Below the pieces are notes generated by a model. It was given only the letters and a program-made list of their open reading frames with translations. It had not been told where the DNA came from and did not search any database. Source: Rhodospirillales bacterium (lineage in GTDB: Bacteria > Pseudomonadota > Alphaproteobacteria > Micavibrionales > Micavibrionaceae). From it: a stretch of DNA of 64,000 nucleotides. Every line of letters begins with the position of its first letter. The first letter of the stretch is position 1. The position numbers were made by a program, and so were the translations under genes. Location: assembly GCA_020638295.1 (NCBI GenBank), contig JACKIU010000002.1:248001-312000 (forward strand). Reading direction: 5' to 3'. This document shows, in pieces, positions 1 through 9,071 of this stretch.

Positions 1-2
1 AT

Positions 3-428
3 GCCGTGGGCCTGCAACTCCCCACCTACGCCACCGAACAATCGGCGGGCATGGATCTCTCCGCCGCTCTGGAAGAAGCGCTCGAACTCGGCCCCGGCGA
101 CCGCGCCCTCATCCCGACTGGTTTGGCCATCGCCCTGCCCGAAGGCTACGAAGCCCAGATCCGCCCGCGCTCCGGCCTCGCCGTCAAACACGGCATCACC
201 GTTCTCAACAGCCCCGGCACCATTGACGCCGACTATCGCGGTGAAATCAAAGTCATCCTCATCAACCACGGCCAGCATGCTTTTACGATCGAGCGCGGCA
301 TGCGAATCGCCCAAATGGTTGTTGAAAAATTTGAAACCGTAAACTGGAACGTTGTTAAAAACCTTGATGACACCGACCGCGGCGAAGGCGGCTTCGGCTC
401 AACCGGAACAGACTCCTCTGCGCAATGA
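3..428 (+). CDS. dut: dUTP diphosphatase (dUTPase), 5' end cut by window edge
   Basis: Hydrolyses dUTP to dUMP and pyrophosphate, keeping uracil out of DNA and feeding dTMP synthesis; the family is a homotrimer. All five dUTPase motifs are readable in order: SAGMDL, RPRSGLA, the GTIDADYRGE segment with the catalytic Asp, RIAQMV, and the C-terminal glycine-rich RGEGGFGSTG that closes over the active site. A GTG at base 6 is in frame, but the frame stays open to the left edge and the family normally has about 10-15 more residues before this point, so the true start is very likely outside the window. The stop overlaps the next start as ATGA, indicating translational coupling. Confidence 0.95.
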   Translation, partial: AVGLQLPTYATEQSAGMDLSAALEEALELGPGDRALIPTGLAIALPEGYEAQIRPRSGLAVKHGITVLNSPGTIDADYRGEIKVILINHGQHAFTIERGMRIAQMVVEKFETVNWNVVKNLDDTDRGEGGFGSTGTDSSAQ

Positions 429-937
429 CCGACCTCAAAAAAACCAAAAAAATGCGCAAACCTAAAACGCTCATCGGCTGGGAAGAATGGTGCGCTTTCC
501 CCGATCTCGGCCTGCCTGCCATCAAGGCCAAGGTCGATACCGGCGCGAAAACCTCGGCCATTCATGCCTATGACATCAAGCCGTTCACCAAAGACGGGCA
601 AAAATTTGTGCGTTTTAAAATCCATCCTCTGCAAAAAAACCAAACGCTGGAAATCGAATGCACGGCCCCCTTGGCAGATCATCGTAATGTCACCAGTTCC
701 AACGGCGAACGTGAAAAACGCTATGTGATTAAAACACCGCTTGTCCTCGGCGATAAAATCATTAAAACCGAACTCACCTTGACTTCGCGTCACAAAATGG
801 CCTTTCGCATGCTGCTCGGCCGCGACGCCATTTGCAAAGCAAAGCTCGCCGTCGATCCGGCCAAATCCTTCCTTCTCGGCAAAATCAAAGACAGCGCCGA
901 GTTATATAAGAACAACCACGAAAGAACGAACCCATGA
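425..937 (+). CDS. RimK-associated retropepsin-like protease (PF05618 family)
   Basis: About 170 residues matching the small family once called ATP-dependent zinc proteases (COG4067/PF05618) and now considered retropepsin-like aspartic peptidases; members often sit beside RimK and are proposed to counteract or process its glutamate tails. The sequence shows the aspartic-protease-like motif AKVDTGAKTSA (Asp38-Thr-Gly-Ala) and the LLGRDAI segment typical of the fold's C-terminal part. The start is the ATG overlapping the dut stop by 4 bp, and its own stop overlaps the rimK start by 4 bp, so the three genes form one tightly coupled operon. Substrate is inferred from context only. Confidence 0.85.
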   Translation: MTDLKKTKKMRKPKTLIGWEEWCAFPDLGLPAIKAKVDTGAKTSAIHAYDIKPFTKDGQKFVRFKIHPLQKNQTLEIECTAPLADHRNVTSSNGEREKRYVIKTPLVLGDKIIKTELTLTSRHKMAFRMLLGRDAICKAKLAVDPAKSFLLGKIKDSAELYKNNHERTNP

Positions 938-1839
938 AAATCGCTATTCTCGCCACCGACCCTGATTTGTATTCCAACAAACGCCTGATCGATGCCGGAA
1001 CCAAGCGCGGCCACGATGTGCGCTTCATCTCAATCCGCAACTGTTATATGGACATCACCGCCCGCAAACCCGAAATTCACTATCGCGGCGGTGAAATCCT
1101 GACCAAATTCGATGCCGTTATCCCCCGTATCCGCCCGGCTTTAACCTTTTACGGCAACGCCGTCCTGCGCCAGTTCGAAATGCAGGGCGCCTATGTCCTC
1201 AACGGCCCGGTCTCCATCGGGCGCGCGCAGGATAAACTCCGCACAATGCAGCTTCTCTGCTCAGAACATATCGACATCCCGCGCACCGGTTTTGCCAACT
1301 CACCGCTCGATACCAAAGACATGATCAAAACCGTCGGCGGCGCACCCGTCATCATTAAACTTCTCGAAGGCACGCAAGGAAAAGGCGTTGTCCTCGCCGA
1401 AACCGCCAAAGCCGCCGAATCCGTGATCAACGCCTTCAAAAGCCTCAAAGCCAACATTCTCGTGCAGGAATACATCAAGGAATCCGCAGGCACCGACCTG
1501 CGCTGCTTCGTCATCGGCAACAAGGTTGTCGCCGCCATGGAACGCCGCGCCGCCGACGGCGAATTCCGCGCCAACATCCATCTGGGTGGTTCCGCTCACA
1601 AAGCCGAGATTACCGCCGCAGAACGCAAGATCGCCATTGCCGCCACCAAAGTCGTCGGCCTCAAAGTCTGCGGCGTCGACATCATCCGCTCAAACGACGG
1701 CCCGAAAGTCCTTGAGGTCAACGCCTCCCCGGGCCTTGAAGGCGTCGAAAAAGCCACCGGCATCGACATCGCCGCCCTCATGTTCGAACATATCGAAACC
1801 CATCTGGCCAATAAAAAAGCGAAGAAAAAAAAGAAATAA
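934..1839 (+). CDS. rimK: Ribosomal protein S6--L-glutamate ligase / ATP-grasp ligase RimK
   Basis: 301 residues, the size of E. coli RimK (about 300). The enzyme adds glutamates to the C-terminus of ribosomal protein S6 using ATP. ATP-grasp features are visible: a nucleotide-binding strand around VIIKLLEGTQGKGV, the LVQEYIKES hinge and the metal-binding C-terminal segment VLEVNASPGLEG. Start is the ATG that overlaps the protease stop. The protein ends in a very basic lysine tail. The gene lies downstream of the PF05618 protease, a pairing common in proteobacteria. Other RimK-like ligases (for example for coenzyme F420 or lysine biosynthesis) are less likely given the neighbour. Confidence 0.9.
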   Translation: MKIAILATDPDLYSNKRLIDAGTKRGHDVRFISIRNCYMDITARKPEIHYRGGEILTKFDAVIPRIRPALTFYGNAVLRQFEMQGAYVLNGPVSIGRAQDKLRTMQLLCSEHIDIPRTGFANSPLDTKDMIKTVGGAPVIIKLLEGTQGKGVVLAETAKAAESVINAFKSLKANILVQEYIKESAGTDLRCFVIGNKVVAAMERRAADGEFRANIHLGGSAHKAEITAAERKIAIAATKVVGLKVCGVDIIRSNDGPKVLEVNASPGLEGVEKATGIDIAALMFEHIETHLANKKAKKKKK

Positions 1840-1894
1840 GAGGGTAAGACATAAGAATATTGCTCAGGCCTCTTTCCTCTTACCCCTTATTTCT

Positions 1895-1900
1895 TATAGT
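1895..1900 (+). promoter_or_regulatory. Possible -10 box (TATAGT) for a leaderless mutS transcript
   Basis: TATAGT lies 8 bases upstream of the mutS ATG and no Shine-Dalgarno sequence is visible between them. A transcript from this -10 would begin at or next to the ATG. No good -35 hexamer is visible at 16-18 bp. The same arrangement precedes several other genes in this window. Confidence 0.35.
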
Positions 1901-1908
1901 CTGATGCC

Positions 1909-4608
1909 ATGCAACACGCTGCGTTAAAAAGCGCCCCAAAGTCTGCTGACGAGTATCTCGCCGACGGCCACACCCCCATGATGGCCCAATATCTCGCGCT
2001 TAAAAGCTGCCATCAGGACTGCCTGCTCTTTTACCGCATGGGTGACTTTTACGAGCTCTTCTTCGACGACGCGATTGCCGCATCCGAAACCCTCGACATT
2101 ACACTCACCAAACGCGGTAAAACCGATGGCAGCGACATCCCGATGTGCGGCGTGCCCTATCATTCTTACGAACCCTATCTCGCCAAACTCATCCGCGCGG
2201 GCTTTAAGGTCGCCATCTGCGAACAAACCGAAAGCCCCGAAGAAGCAAAGCTGCGCGCCAAAGCTGAAGGCCGCCCGACATCGAAAACCCTCGTCAATCG
2301 CGATGTCGTACGCATCGTGACCCATGGCACTCTGACCGAGGATTCCCTGCTCCATCCCCGTGAAAACAACTATCTAAGCGCCATCACCGATGTCGGCGGT
2401 CAATATGGCCTGGCCTGGACAGACCTCTCCACCGGGTCATTTACGGTGCAACCGGTTCTCAAAGACCAACTCCAAACAGCCCTCGAACGCGTTTCCCCCC
2501 GCGAAATCGTAGCACCTGACACACTTGCACAAACATTAGGCCGCGACCCGCGCCTCAGCCCCCAGCCTCGCAGCCTGTTCGACAGCGAAAATGCCCGCAA
2601 GAAACTCGAAACCCTGTTCGGCGTCGATACGCTCGAAGGTTTCGGCGCTTTCTCCCGTGCCGAAATCGCTGCTGCCGGCGCACTTATCGATTACATCCAG
2701 CGCACGCAGGTTGGTAAAATCCCCTATCTCGAAAAACCCAAACAACTCACCACCGGCGCAAGCATGGAAATCGACGCGCCCACCCGCCGCAACCTCGAAC
2801 TCACCCGCACCACAGAAGGCCAGCGCAAAGGCTCGCTTCTGGCCACCATCGACCGCACCATCACACCGCCCGGCGCCCGTCTGCTGCAATCATGCATCTC
2901 CGCCCCGCTCACCGATATCGATGAAATTAACGCTCGCCTCAATCGCGTCGAGTATTTCCTGAACGAAGGCCCGCTGCGCACCCTGCTGCGCGATCAACTC
3001 AAAGAAATGCCGGATATGGAACGCGCGCTCTCCCGCCTCTCTATTGGCCGCGGCGGCCCGCGCGATCTGGCGATGATCAGAGGCGGCCTAACGCAAATTG
3101 AAATCATCCGCGCCTCATTACAAAATCATAACGGTGCAAAACAGGTGCTCGGCGACCTGCTCGCCGCTCTGCAAACCGACCCCTTTACCGCCGAACTACA
3201 GGATAAGCTCACCGCCGCCCTCGAACCCGAACCGCCGATGATGGCGCGCGACGGCGGCTTCATCCGTGAAGGCTTTTTCAAAAAACTCGACGATCTCAAA
3301 ACCCTGAAAAAAGAAAGCAAACGGCTCATCGCCGGCCTGCAAAGCCAATACCAAAAAGACACTGGCATCGATGCCCTCAAAATCAAATTCAACAACGTAT
3401 TGGGCTATTTCATCGAAGTCCCGGCGCGGCGCGCCGACCCGCTACTCGCCAAAGGCCCCGAAAGCCCCTACATCCACCGCCAGACGATGGCCAATGCCGT
3501 GCGCTTCACCACTACCGATCTGGCCGAGCTTGAACGCGACCTTTCATCCGCAGGTGAAAAGGCGCTGGCCATCGAACTCGAAATTTTCGACGAACTGACC
3601 GGGCAGTGCGTCGCCGCCTCCGAAGACATCGGCCAACGCGCCCGCGCCGTCGCCACCCTCGATATGTCCAGCGCCCTCGCTCAACTTGCAGAAGATAACA
3701 ACTACACACGGCCCCATCTTGATGACAGTCTGGAATTTTCAATCGAAGCAGGCCGCCACCCGGTTGTCGAAACCGCCCTGAAAAGGGACCACGAAACCTT
3801 TGTCCCCAATGATTGTACTCTTACCCCTGACGATCATCTGCAATTATTGACCGGCCCCAACATGGCGGGTAAATCTACGTACTTACGTCAAAACGCGCTC
3901 ATCTCCATCATGGCGCAAACCGGGTCATTTGTTCCGGCAAAAAAGGCGCGTATCGGGATCATCGATAGAGTTTTCAGCCGTGTCGGCGCGTCAGATGACC
4001 TGGCGCGTGGCCGATCCACCTTCATGGTCGAAATGGTCGAAACCGCCGCCATCCTCAATCAAGCCACCGAAAAATCCCTCGTCATCCTCGATGAAATCGG
4101 CCGCGGCACCGCCACCTTCGACGGCCTGTCCATCGCCTGGGCCTGTGTCGAGCATTTGCACGAAGCCAATAAATGCCGTGCCATTTTCGCCACCCACTAT
4201 CACGAACTTACCGCCCTGACCTCAAAACTCGAACACATATCCTGCCACTCGATGCAAGTCAAGGAATGGCAAGGTGAGATCGTCTTCCTCCACAGCGTCA
4301 TCTCCGGCGCCGCCGACCGCTCCTACGGCATCCACGTAGCAAAGCTCGCCGGCCTGCCCGCATCCGTCATCACCCGTGCCGGTGAAATCCTGAAAAAACT
4401 CCAGACCGGCGAACAATCCGGCAATCTGGCGCGGCTATCCGAAGAACTGCCGCTGTTTTCACTGACCGAAAGCCCGCAGCAAAAACCGCTGACCAACCCC
4501 GCTCTCGACGCTCTCAAAGCCGTCAACCCCGACGAGCTTTCCCCGCGCGAAGCTCTCGAACAGCTCTATCGCCTCAAACAACTCAGCGATAAGGAACCGT
4601 CCCCGTGA
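1909..4608 (+). CDS. mutS: DNA mismatch repair protein MutS
   Basis: 899 residues, a full-length MutS1. It recognises mismatches and small loops as a dimer and recruits MutL. The N-terminal mismatch-reading domain has the Phe-X-Glu motif in GDFYELFFDDA. The C-terminal ABC ATPase carries Walker A TGPNMAGKSTYLRQ, the signature segment VGASDDLARGRSTFMVEM and Walker B VILDEIGRGTATFDG, followed by the ATHYHEL switch His. No frameshift or missing motif is seen. The stop codon overlaps the glnD GTG start (GTGA), so the two are translationally coupled. Confidence 0.98.
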   Translation: MQHAALKSAPKSADEYLADGHTPMMAQYLALKSCHQDCLLFYRMGDFYELFFDDAIAASETLDITLTKRGKTDGSDIPMCGVPYHSYEPYLAKLIRAGFKVAICEQTESPEEAKLRAKAEGRPTSKTLVNRDVVRIVTHGTLTEDSLLHPRENNYLSAITDVGGQYGLAWTDLSTGSFTVQPVLKDQLQTALERVSPREIVAPDTLAQTLGRDPRLSPQPRSLFDSENARKKLETLFGVDTLEGFGAFSRAEIAAAGALIDYIQRTQVGKIPYLEKPKQLTTGASMEIDAPTRRNLELTRTTEGQRKGSLLATIDRTITPPGARLLQSCISAPLTDIDEINARLNRVEYFLNEGPLRTLLRDQLKEMPDMERALSRLSIGRGGPRDLAMIRGGLTQIEIIRASLQNHNGAKQVLGDLLAALQTDPFTAELQDKLTAALEPEPPMMARDGGFIREGFFKKLDDLKTLKKESKRLIAGLQSQYQKDTGIDALKIKFNNVLGYFIEVPARRADPLLAKGPESPYIHRQTMANAVRFTTTDLAELERDLSSAGEKALAIELEIFDELTGQCVAASEDIGQRARAVATLDMSSALAQLAEDNNYTRPHLDDSLEFSIEAGRHPVVETALKRDHETFVPNDCTLTPDDHLQLLTGPNMAGKSTYLRQNALISIMAQTGSFVPAKKARIGIIDRVFSRVGASDDLARGRSTFMVEMVETAAILNQATEKSLVILDEIGRGTATFDGLSIAWACVEHLHEANKCRAIFATHYHELTALTSKLEHISCHSMQVKEWQGEIVFLHSVISGAADRSYGIHVAKLAGLPASVITRAGEILKKLQTGEQSGNLARLSEELPLFSLTESPQQKPLTNPALDALKAVNPDELSPREALEQLYRLKQLSDKEPSP

Positions 4609-7040
4609 CCGGCCTGCCCCCCGTAAAACTCCTCAAAACTTTACGCGAAAATAAAATTTCGGGCAGCGAATTTGCCAACCAATACAGCGAAGCGATGGAC
4701 AAACACCTCATCGCCACAGCCAAAGAGCTCCTGCCCGCAGAAGACATCGCCCTCATCGCCACCGGCGGCTATGGCCGCGAAGAACTCTGCCCGGCCTCTG
4801 ACATCGACCTGCTCTTTCTCGTCCCGCCCAACACGCCGAAATCGCTCGAAAAAGCCATCGAAAAAACCCTCTATCGCATCTGGGACAACAAGATCAAAGT
4901 CGGCCACGCCGTGCGTACGGCCCATGAATGCGTCTCCGTCATGAACAAGGACCCGCGCGTCATGGCCGCGCTGCTTGACGCGCGCCTTATCTGGGGACAG
5001 CGCGCTCTGTTCCTCGCCCTTCAGGACGCGCTGAACCGCGCCCGCACCTCCAAAAACATCAGTAAATTCATCACCTTAAAACTCACCGAACGCGACCAGC
5101 GCCACAAACGCTACGAAGACTCCCGCTACGTCCTCGAACCTAATATCAAAGAAGGCAAGGGCGGCCTGCGCGACTATCAGACTTTGCTCTGGATCACCCG
5201 CCTCGCCTACAACGCCCGAACCCCCGCCGCCCTGCGCGAGGAAAACATCCTGACCCGGCGCGAATGCACCCGCGTCGAAAAAGCTCTCGACTTCCTGCTC
5301 ACCGTGCGATGCCACCTCCACGATATTGCCGGACGCGGCGAAGAACGCCTGCATTTCGACATCCAACCCGAACTCGCCAAACGCCTCGGCTATAACGATC
5401 GCAACAACGCTCGCGCCGTCGAACGCTTTATGAAGCATTACTTCCTCGTTACACGTGATATCGGCGACCTCACCCGCATCATCTGCGCCGCCATCGAAGA
5501 GGATGAAAGCGCCAAAACCCGCCTGTTCCCCGGCAGCGCCCAAAGCTATATGGGCTTTGAAGTCCGCGGCAACCGTCTCAATTTCAGCCCTTCGCAAGAC
5601 ATCGCAGGCCACCCGTCCGAAATCATGCGCTTTTTCCGGGTCGCTCAGGAAACTGGCCACGACATCCACCCCAAAGCCCTGCGCGCCATCAGTAAAAATA
5701 TTAATGTCATCGATCAGAAATTTGCCGTTACCCCCTTAAACAACAACATTTTCATCGAAATCCTTACCGCAAAAAATAACGCCGGCCTCACTCTGCGCCG
5801 CATGAACGAAGCCGGCATCCTCGAGCGCTTCATTCCGGAATTCCGCAAAATCATCGCCCTGATGCAATTCGACCGCTACCACATCTTCACCGTCGATGAG
5901 CACACCCTGCGCGCCATTGATACCTTGCGCAAAATCGAAAACGGCGACCTGCGTGATGAAACCTCATTAGCCAGCGCCCTCATCCACACCATCGAAAACC
6001 GCCGCGCTTTATATGTCGCCATACTCCTGCATGACATCTGCAAAGGCCGCAACGGCGACCACAGCCACCTCGGTGCCGAACTCGCCCTCTCCCTCTGTCC
6101 GCGTCTCGGCCTTACCGATGAAGAAACCCGCCTTGTTTCATGGCTGGTCTTCGAACATCTCTTCATGTCCGAAATCGCCTTTAAACGCGACCTCGAAGAT
6201 CCTAAAACGCTTGAGGATTTCCTCTTCCGCATTTACGGGCTGGAACGGCTCAAACTCCTGACCATCCTCACCACCGCCGACATCATCGCCGTCGGCCCGG
6301 GCCGCTGGACGGGCTGGAAGGCTAAACTGATCGAAGCGCTCTACTACATGGCGGAAAGCGCCATCACCGGCAAAAAAAACTTTGCCTCCTCCTCCACGCT
6401 GGCTGCTATCCCGGCTGATCTTGCCCCGAACGAAACCCGCATTGATTTCACTCAGGACGAAGACAAACACGTCACGATCATCAGCGTCTACACGCAAGAC
6501 CGCGCCGGTCTCTTCGCCCTGATCACCGGGGCGCTGGCTCAGGCCGAAATCAATATCATCGAAGCCCGCATCAACACGCTGGATGACGGTCGCGTCGCCG
6601 ACATCTTTACCGTGCAGAATTTCAGCGGCAAACCGGTGCTCAAACCCCATCGCCAGAACGCTATCCGCAAGAAAATCTCACAGGCTCTCAAACATGAAAC
6701 CAGCATTATACCCGTCATGTCTCCACAACGCCCCACCCCATCCAAAAAAGATGCCGCCTTCGATGTACCCACAGGCGTCACCATCAAAAACGAAGCCAGC
6801 CACAACTATAGCGTGATTGAAACCTATGGCCGTGACCGCCCCGGCCTCTTGCATGATCTGGCGCGCATTATCCGTGAACATGGCGGCATCGTCAAAAGCG
6901 CCAAAGCCAATACATTCGGGCTCAAAGCCTTGGATGTCTTCTATATTCAAAGCGAAACCGGTCACAAAATTCAGAATGAAAAAACCTTGGAAAAACTGCG
7001 CGCCGAGCTACAAAAAACACTCGTCCCAAAAGATAAATAA
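4605..7040 (+). CDS. glnD: Bifunctional [protein-PII] uridylyltransferase / uridylyl-removing enzyme
   Basis: GlnD senses glutamine and adds or removes UMP on PII proteins, controlling nitrogen metabolism. Domains in order: nucleotidyltransferase with GGYGREELCPASDIDLLFL (catalytic Asp66 and Asp68), a helical linker, an HD hydrolase domain with LLHDICKGRNGDHSHLGA, then two ACT domains (VTIISVYTQDRAGLF and YSVIETYGRDRPGLL) that bind glutamine. At 811 residues it is shorter than E. coli GlnD (about 890); the shortage lies mainly before the nucleotidyltransferase motif. Start is the GTG overlapping the mutS stop. No PII (glnB) gene is next to it in this window. Confidence 0.96.
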   Translation: MTGLPPVKLLKTLRENKISGSEFANQYSEAMDKHLIATAKELLPAEDIALIATGGYGREELCPASDIDLLFLVPPNTPKSLEKAIEKTLYRIWDNKIKVGHAVRTAHECVSVMNKDPRVMAALLDARLIWGQRALFLALQDALNRARTSKNISKFITLKLTERDQRHKRYEDSRYVLEPNIKEGKGGLRDYQTLLWITRLAYNARTPAALREENILTRRECTRVEKALDFLLTVRCHLHDIAGRGEERLHFDIQPELAKRLGYNDRNNARAVERFMKHYFLVTRDIGDLTRIICAAIEEDESAKTRLFPGSAQSYMGFEVRGNRLNFSPSQDIAGHPSEIMRFFRVAQETGHDIHPKALRAISKNINVIDQKFAVTPLNNNIFIEILTAKNNAGLTLRRMNEAGILERFIPEFRKIIALMQFDRYHIFTVDEHTLRAIDTLRKIENGDLRDETSLASALIHTIENRRALYVAILLHDICKGRNGDHSHLGAELALSLCPRLGLTDEETRLVSWLVFEHLFMSEIAFKRDLEDPKTLEDFLFRIYGLERLKLLTILTTADIIAVGPGRWTGWKAKLIEALYYMAESAITGKKNFASSSTLAAIPADLAPNETRIDFTQDEDKHVTIISVYTQDRAGLFALITGALAQAEINIIEARINTLDDGRVADIFTVQNFSGKPVLKPHRQNAIRKKISQALKHETSIIPVMSPQRPTPSKKDAAFDVPTGVTIKNEASHNYSVIETYGRDRPGLLHDLARIIREHGGIVKSAKANTFGLKALDVFYIQSETGHKIQNEKTLEKLRAELQKTLVPKDK

Positions 7041-7127
7041 ACTTGACGTTTACCCCACATGTAATACTCTTATATAACTTTCGCGTGTGCCTTGTGTTTC
7101 TCCAAAACCCAACAATATGAGATAAAA

Positions 7128-7493
7128 ATGACCGGAAAAATTCTCGTTATTGACGATGATCAAACCATACTTGAAATTATCGACGGCGTTCTGGATGCCA
7201 ACAGCTTCCAGTGTCTGAAAGCCATTGATGGTGAGAAAGGAATAGCTGCAGCGAAAACTGAAAAGCCGCAGGCCATTCTTCTGGACAGAAAAATGCCGGG
7301 GTTAAACGGCAACGATGTTCTCAAGCAATTAAAAAACGATCCGGAAACAAAGGACATCCCCATCGTCATGCTCACTGGCGAAAACAACATCTCCGACGTT
7401 GCAAAATTCCTCGAACTCGGCGCTCAGGACTATATCGTGAAACCCTTTAACAATGAAAATCTGATAACCCGGCTGAAAAACGTCCTGAATTAG
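7128..7493 (+). CDS. Stand-alone CheY-like response regulator receiver protein
   Basis: A 121-residue single receiver domain with no output domain. The phosphorylation pocket is complete: acidic residues Asp9/Asp10 (VIDDDQ), phosphoacceptor Asp53 (ILLDRKMPG), switch Thr83 (MLTGEN) and Lys105 (VKPF). A longer frame begins at a TTG at 7092, but the ATG at 7128 puts the first beta strand at residue 4 as in the family and follows a purine-rich GAGATAAAA stretch. The convergent neighbour 22 bp away is an HPt protein, so a phosphorelay involving both is plausible. The partner kinase is not in the window. Confidence 0.92.
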   Translation: MTGKILVIDDDQTILEIIDGVLDANSFQCLKAIDGEKGIAAAKTEKPQAILLDRKMPGLNGNDVLKQLKNDPETKDIPIVMLTGENNISDVAKFLELGAQDYIVKPFNNENLITRLKNVLN

Positions 7494-7514
7494 GGGACAG
7501 AACCCGGCGCCCTC

Positions 7515-7865
7515 CTAAATCTGCTGCTTCAACAGCGCGATAGAGTCCGCATAAACGGCATCGATCCCCTCTTGCTTGACCGCCAAGACCTCGAGCGTCT
7601 CGGTTCCGGCCAAAACGTCATTTGCGCCAGCCTCTAACGCACGGCAAATCTCAGACAACTTAACCAATCCCAAATTGGCGCTGGAAGATTTCAAAGGATG
7701 CGCCGCATCCGCAACCGTCTGTGCATCTCCAGCCTTAACGCCACGTTGAATGGCTTCAATATACTTATCGGAGTTATTGATAAAAACCTCGACGACCCCG
7801 GCAAACTTATCCTGAATAAACCCCTTCAACTGTTCCACAACAGCCACATCAATCAAATCGCTCAA
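7515..7865 (-). CDS. Histidine-containing phosphotransfer (HPt) domain protein
   Basis: An HPt four-helix protein that shuttles phosphate between receiver domains. The motif AHPLKSSSANLG carries the phospho-accepting His (residue 56 with this start) followed by Lys and the small residues required by the fold. The frame is open to a start at 7964, but that would overlap the divergent reductase. I chose the TTG at 7865 because a GGGGGA ribosome-binding site precedes it by 5 bases and the protein then has the usual single-domain length of 116 residues. It converges with the receiver gene. Confidence 0.82.
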   Translation of the reverse strand: MSDLIDVAVVEQLKGFIQDKFAGVVEVFINNSDKYIEAIQRGVKAGDAQTVADAAHPLKSSSANLGLVKLSEICRALEAGANDVLAGTETLEVLAVKQEGIDAVYADSIALLKQQI

Positions 7866-7987
7866 AACAATCCCCCACACAAATGAGCCACACGCACCTA
7901 AAAGCAAAGCCATCTTGCTTTCGTCAACACAACTCATTATACCGACAGCATAAAACAGGTCCACAAAAACAAAATGTGAGAAACTCA

Positions 7988-9055
7988 GTGCCAGACGAAG
8001 AAAATATCACCCCGATCACCACAGATTCCATCGTTATCGGCGCGGGCCCGTGCGGCCTGTTCTGCGCCTTTGAACTTGGCCTGCTCGATATGAAATGCCA
8101 CTTCGTCGATATCCTCGACCGCCCCGGTGGCCAATGCGCCGAGCTTTACCCCGAAAAACCGATTTACGACATCCCCGGCTACCCGGAAATCACCGGTCAG
8201 GAACTCACTGACAAACTGATGGAGCAGATCGAACCCTTCCATCCGACATTCCACCTCAACCAAATGGCTGAAAAGCTGGAAAAACAAGACAACGGCAACT
8301 GGCAACTCACCACCGACACCGGCACAAAGCTCGAAGCGCCCGTCGTCGTCATCGCTGCCGGCGGCGGCAGCTTCGTCCCCAAAAAGCCCCCCATCCCCGG
8401 CATTGAAGACTACGAGGGTACATCCGTATTCTACGCCGTACGCAAAATGGAACAGTTCAAAGACAAAAAACTCGTCATTGTCGGCGGCGGCGATTCGGCG
8501 CTCGATTGGACTCTCAATCTTCAACCACTTGCCAAAGAACTCACCCTCATCCACCGCCGCCCGGAATTCCGCGCTCATACCGACAGCGTCAACAAAATGC
8601 GAGCGCTGGCCGATGACGGTAAAATAAATTTTCAACTCGGCCAGATCAAGGAACTGATCGGCGAAAACGGTCAGCTCCGCGCAGTTATCGTCGAAGACGG
8701 AGAGAAAAACCGCACCGAAATCGAATGCGACTGTCTGCTGCCCTTCTTCGGCCTGACCATGAAACTCGGCCCCATCGCGGGTTTCGGCCTGAATTTGCAC
8801 GAAAACCTCATCCCCGTGGATACGGAAAAATTCGAAACCTCAACCCCCGGCATCTTCGCCGTCGGCGACATCAACCATTACCCCGGCAAGCTCAAACTCA
8901 TCCTCTCTGGCTTCCACGAAGCCGCCCTGATGAGCCGCCAGGCCTTTCGCTATATCTACCCGGACGCCAAACTAAAATTCGAATACACAACCTCCAGCTC
9001 AAGCCTTCAGGAAAAACTGGATATCGAAACGGCAAGAGATAAAAAACGGGCTTAG
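7988..9055 (+). CDS. Ferredoxin/flavodoxin--NADP+ reductase, thioredoxin-reductase-like type
   Basis: FAD- and NADPH-binding oxidoreductase of the YumC-type ferredoxin-NADP reductase family. FAD motif IVIGAGPCGLFCAFELG is near the N-terminus, the NADPH-binding motif VIVGGGDSALDW is in the middle, and TPGIFAVGDINHYPGKLKLI closes the FAD site. The CxxC redox pair of true thioredoxin reductases is absent at the expected place, which separates the two families. The frame is open from 7883, but the GTG at 7988 gives 355 residues, close to the family norm, has GAGAAA just upstream and avoids overlap with the HPt gene. FdxA, encoded nearby, is a possible partner (inference). Confidence 0.88.
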   Translation: MPDEENITPITTDSIVIGAGPCGLFCAFELGLLDMKCHFVDILDRPGGQCAELYPEKPIYDIPGYPEITGQELTDKLMEQIEPFHPTFHLNQMAEKLEKQDNGNWQLTTDTGTKLEAPVVVIAAGGGSFVPKKPPIPGIEDYEGTSVFYAVRKMEQFKDKKLVIVGGGDSALDWTLNLQPLAKELTLIHRRPEFRAHTDSVNKMRALADDGKINFQLGQIKELIGENGQLRAVIVEDGEKNRTEIECDCLLPFFGLTMKLGPIAGFGLNLHENLIPVDTEKFETSTPGIFAVGDINHYPGKLKLILSGFHEAALMSRQAFRYIYPDAKLKFEYTTSSSSLQEKLDIETARDKKRA

Positions 9056-9071
9056 GCCTATTCGTTTCCAA

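Noticed and set aside
7883..7987. N-terminal extension of the ferredoxin-NADP reductase from ATG 7883
   Set aside because: The extra 35 residues are basic and unlike the family and would nearly abut the divergent HPt gene; GTG 7988 has a better ribosome-binding site.
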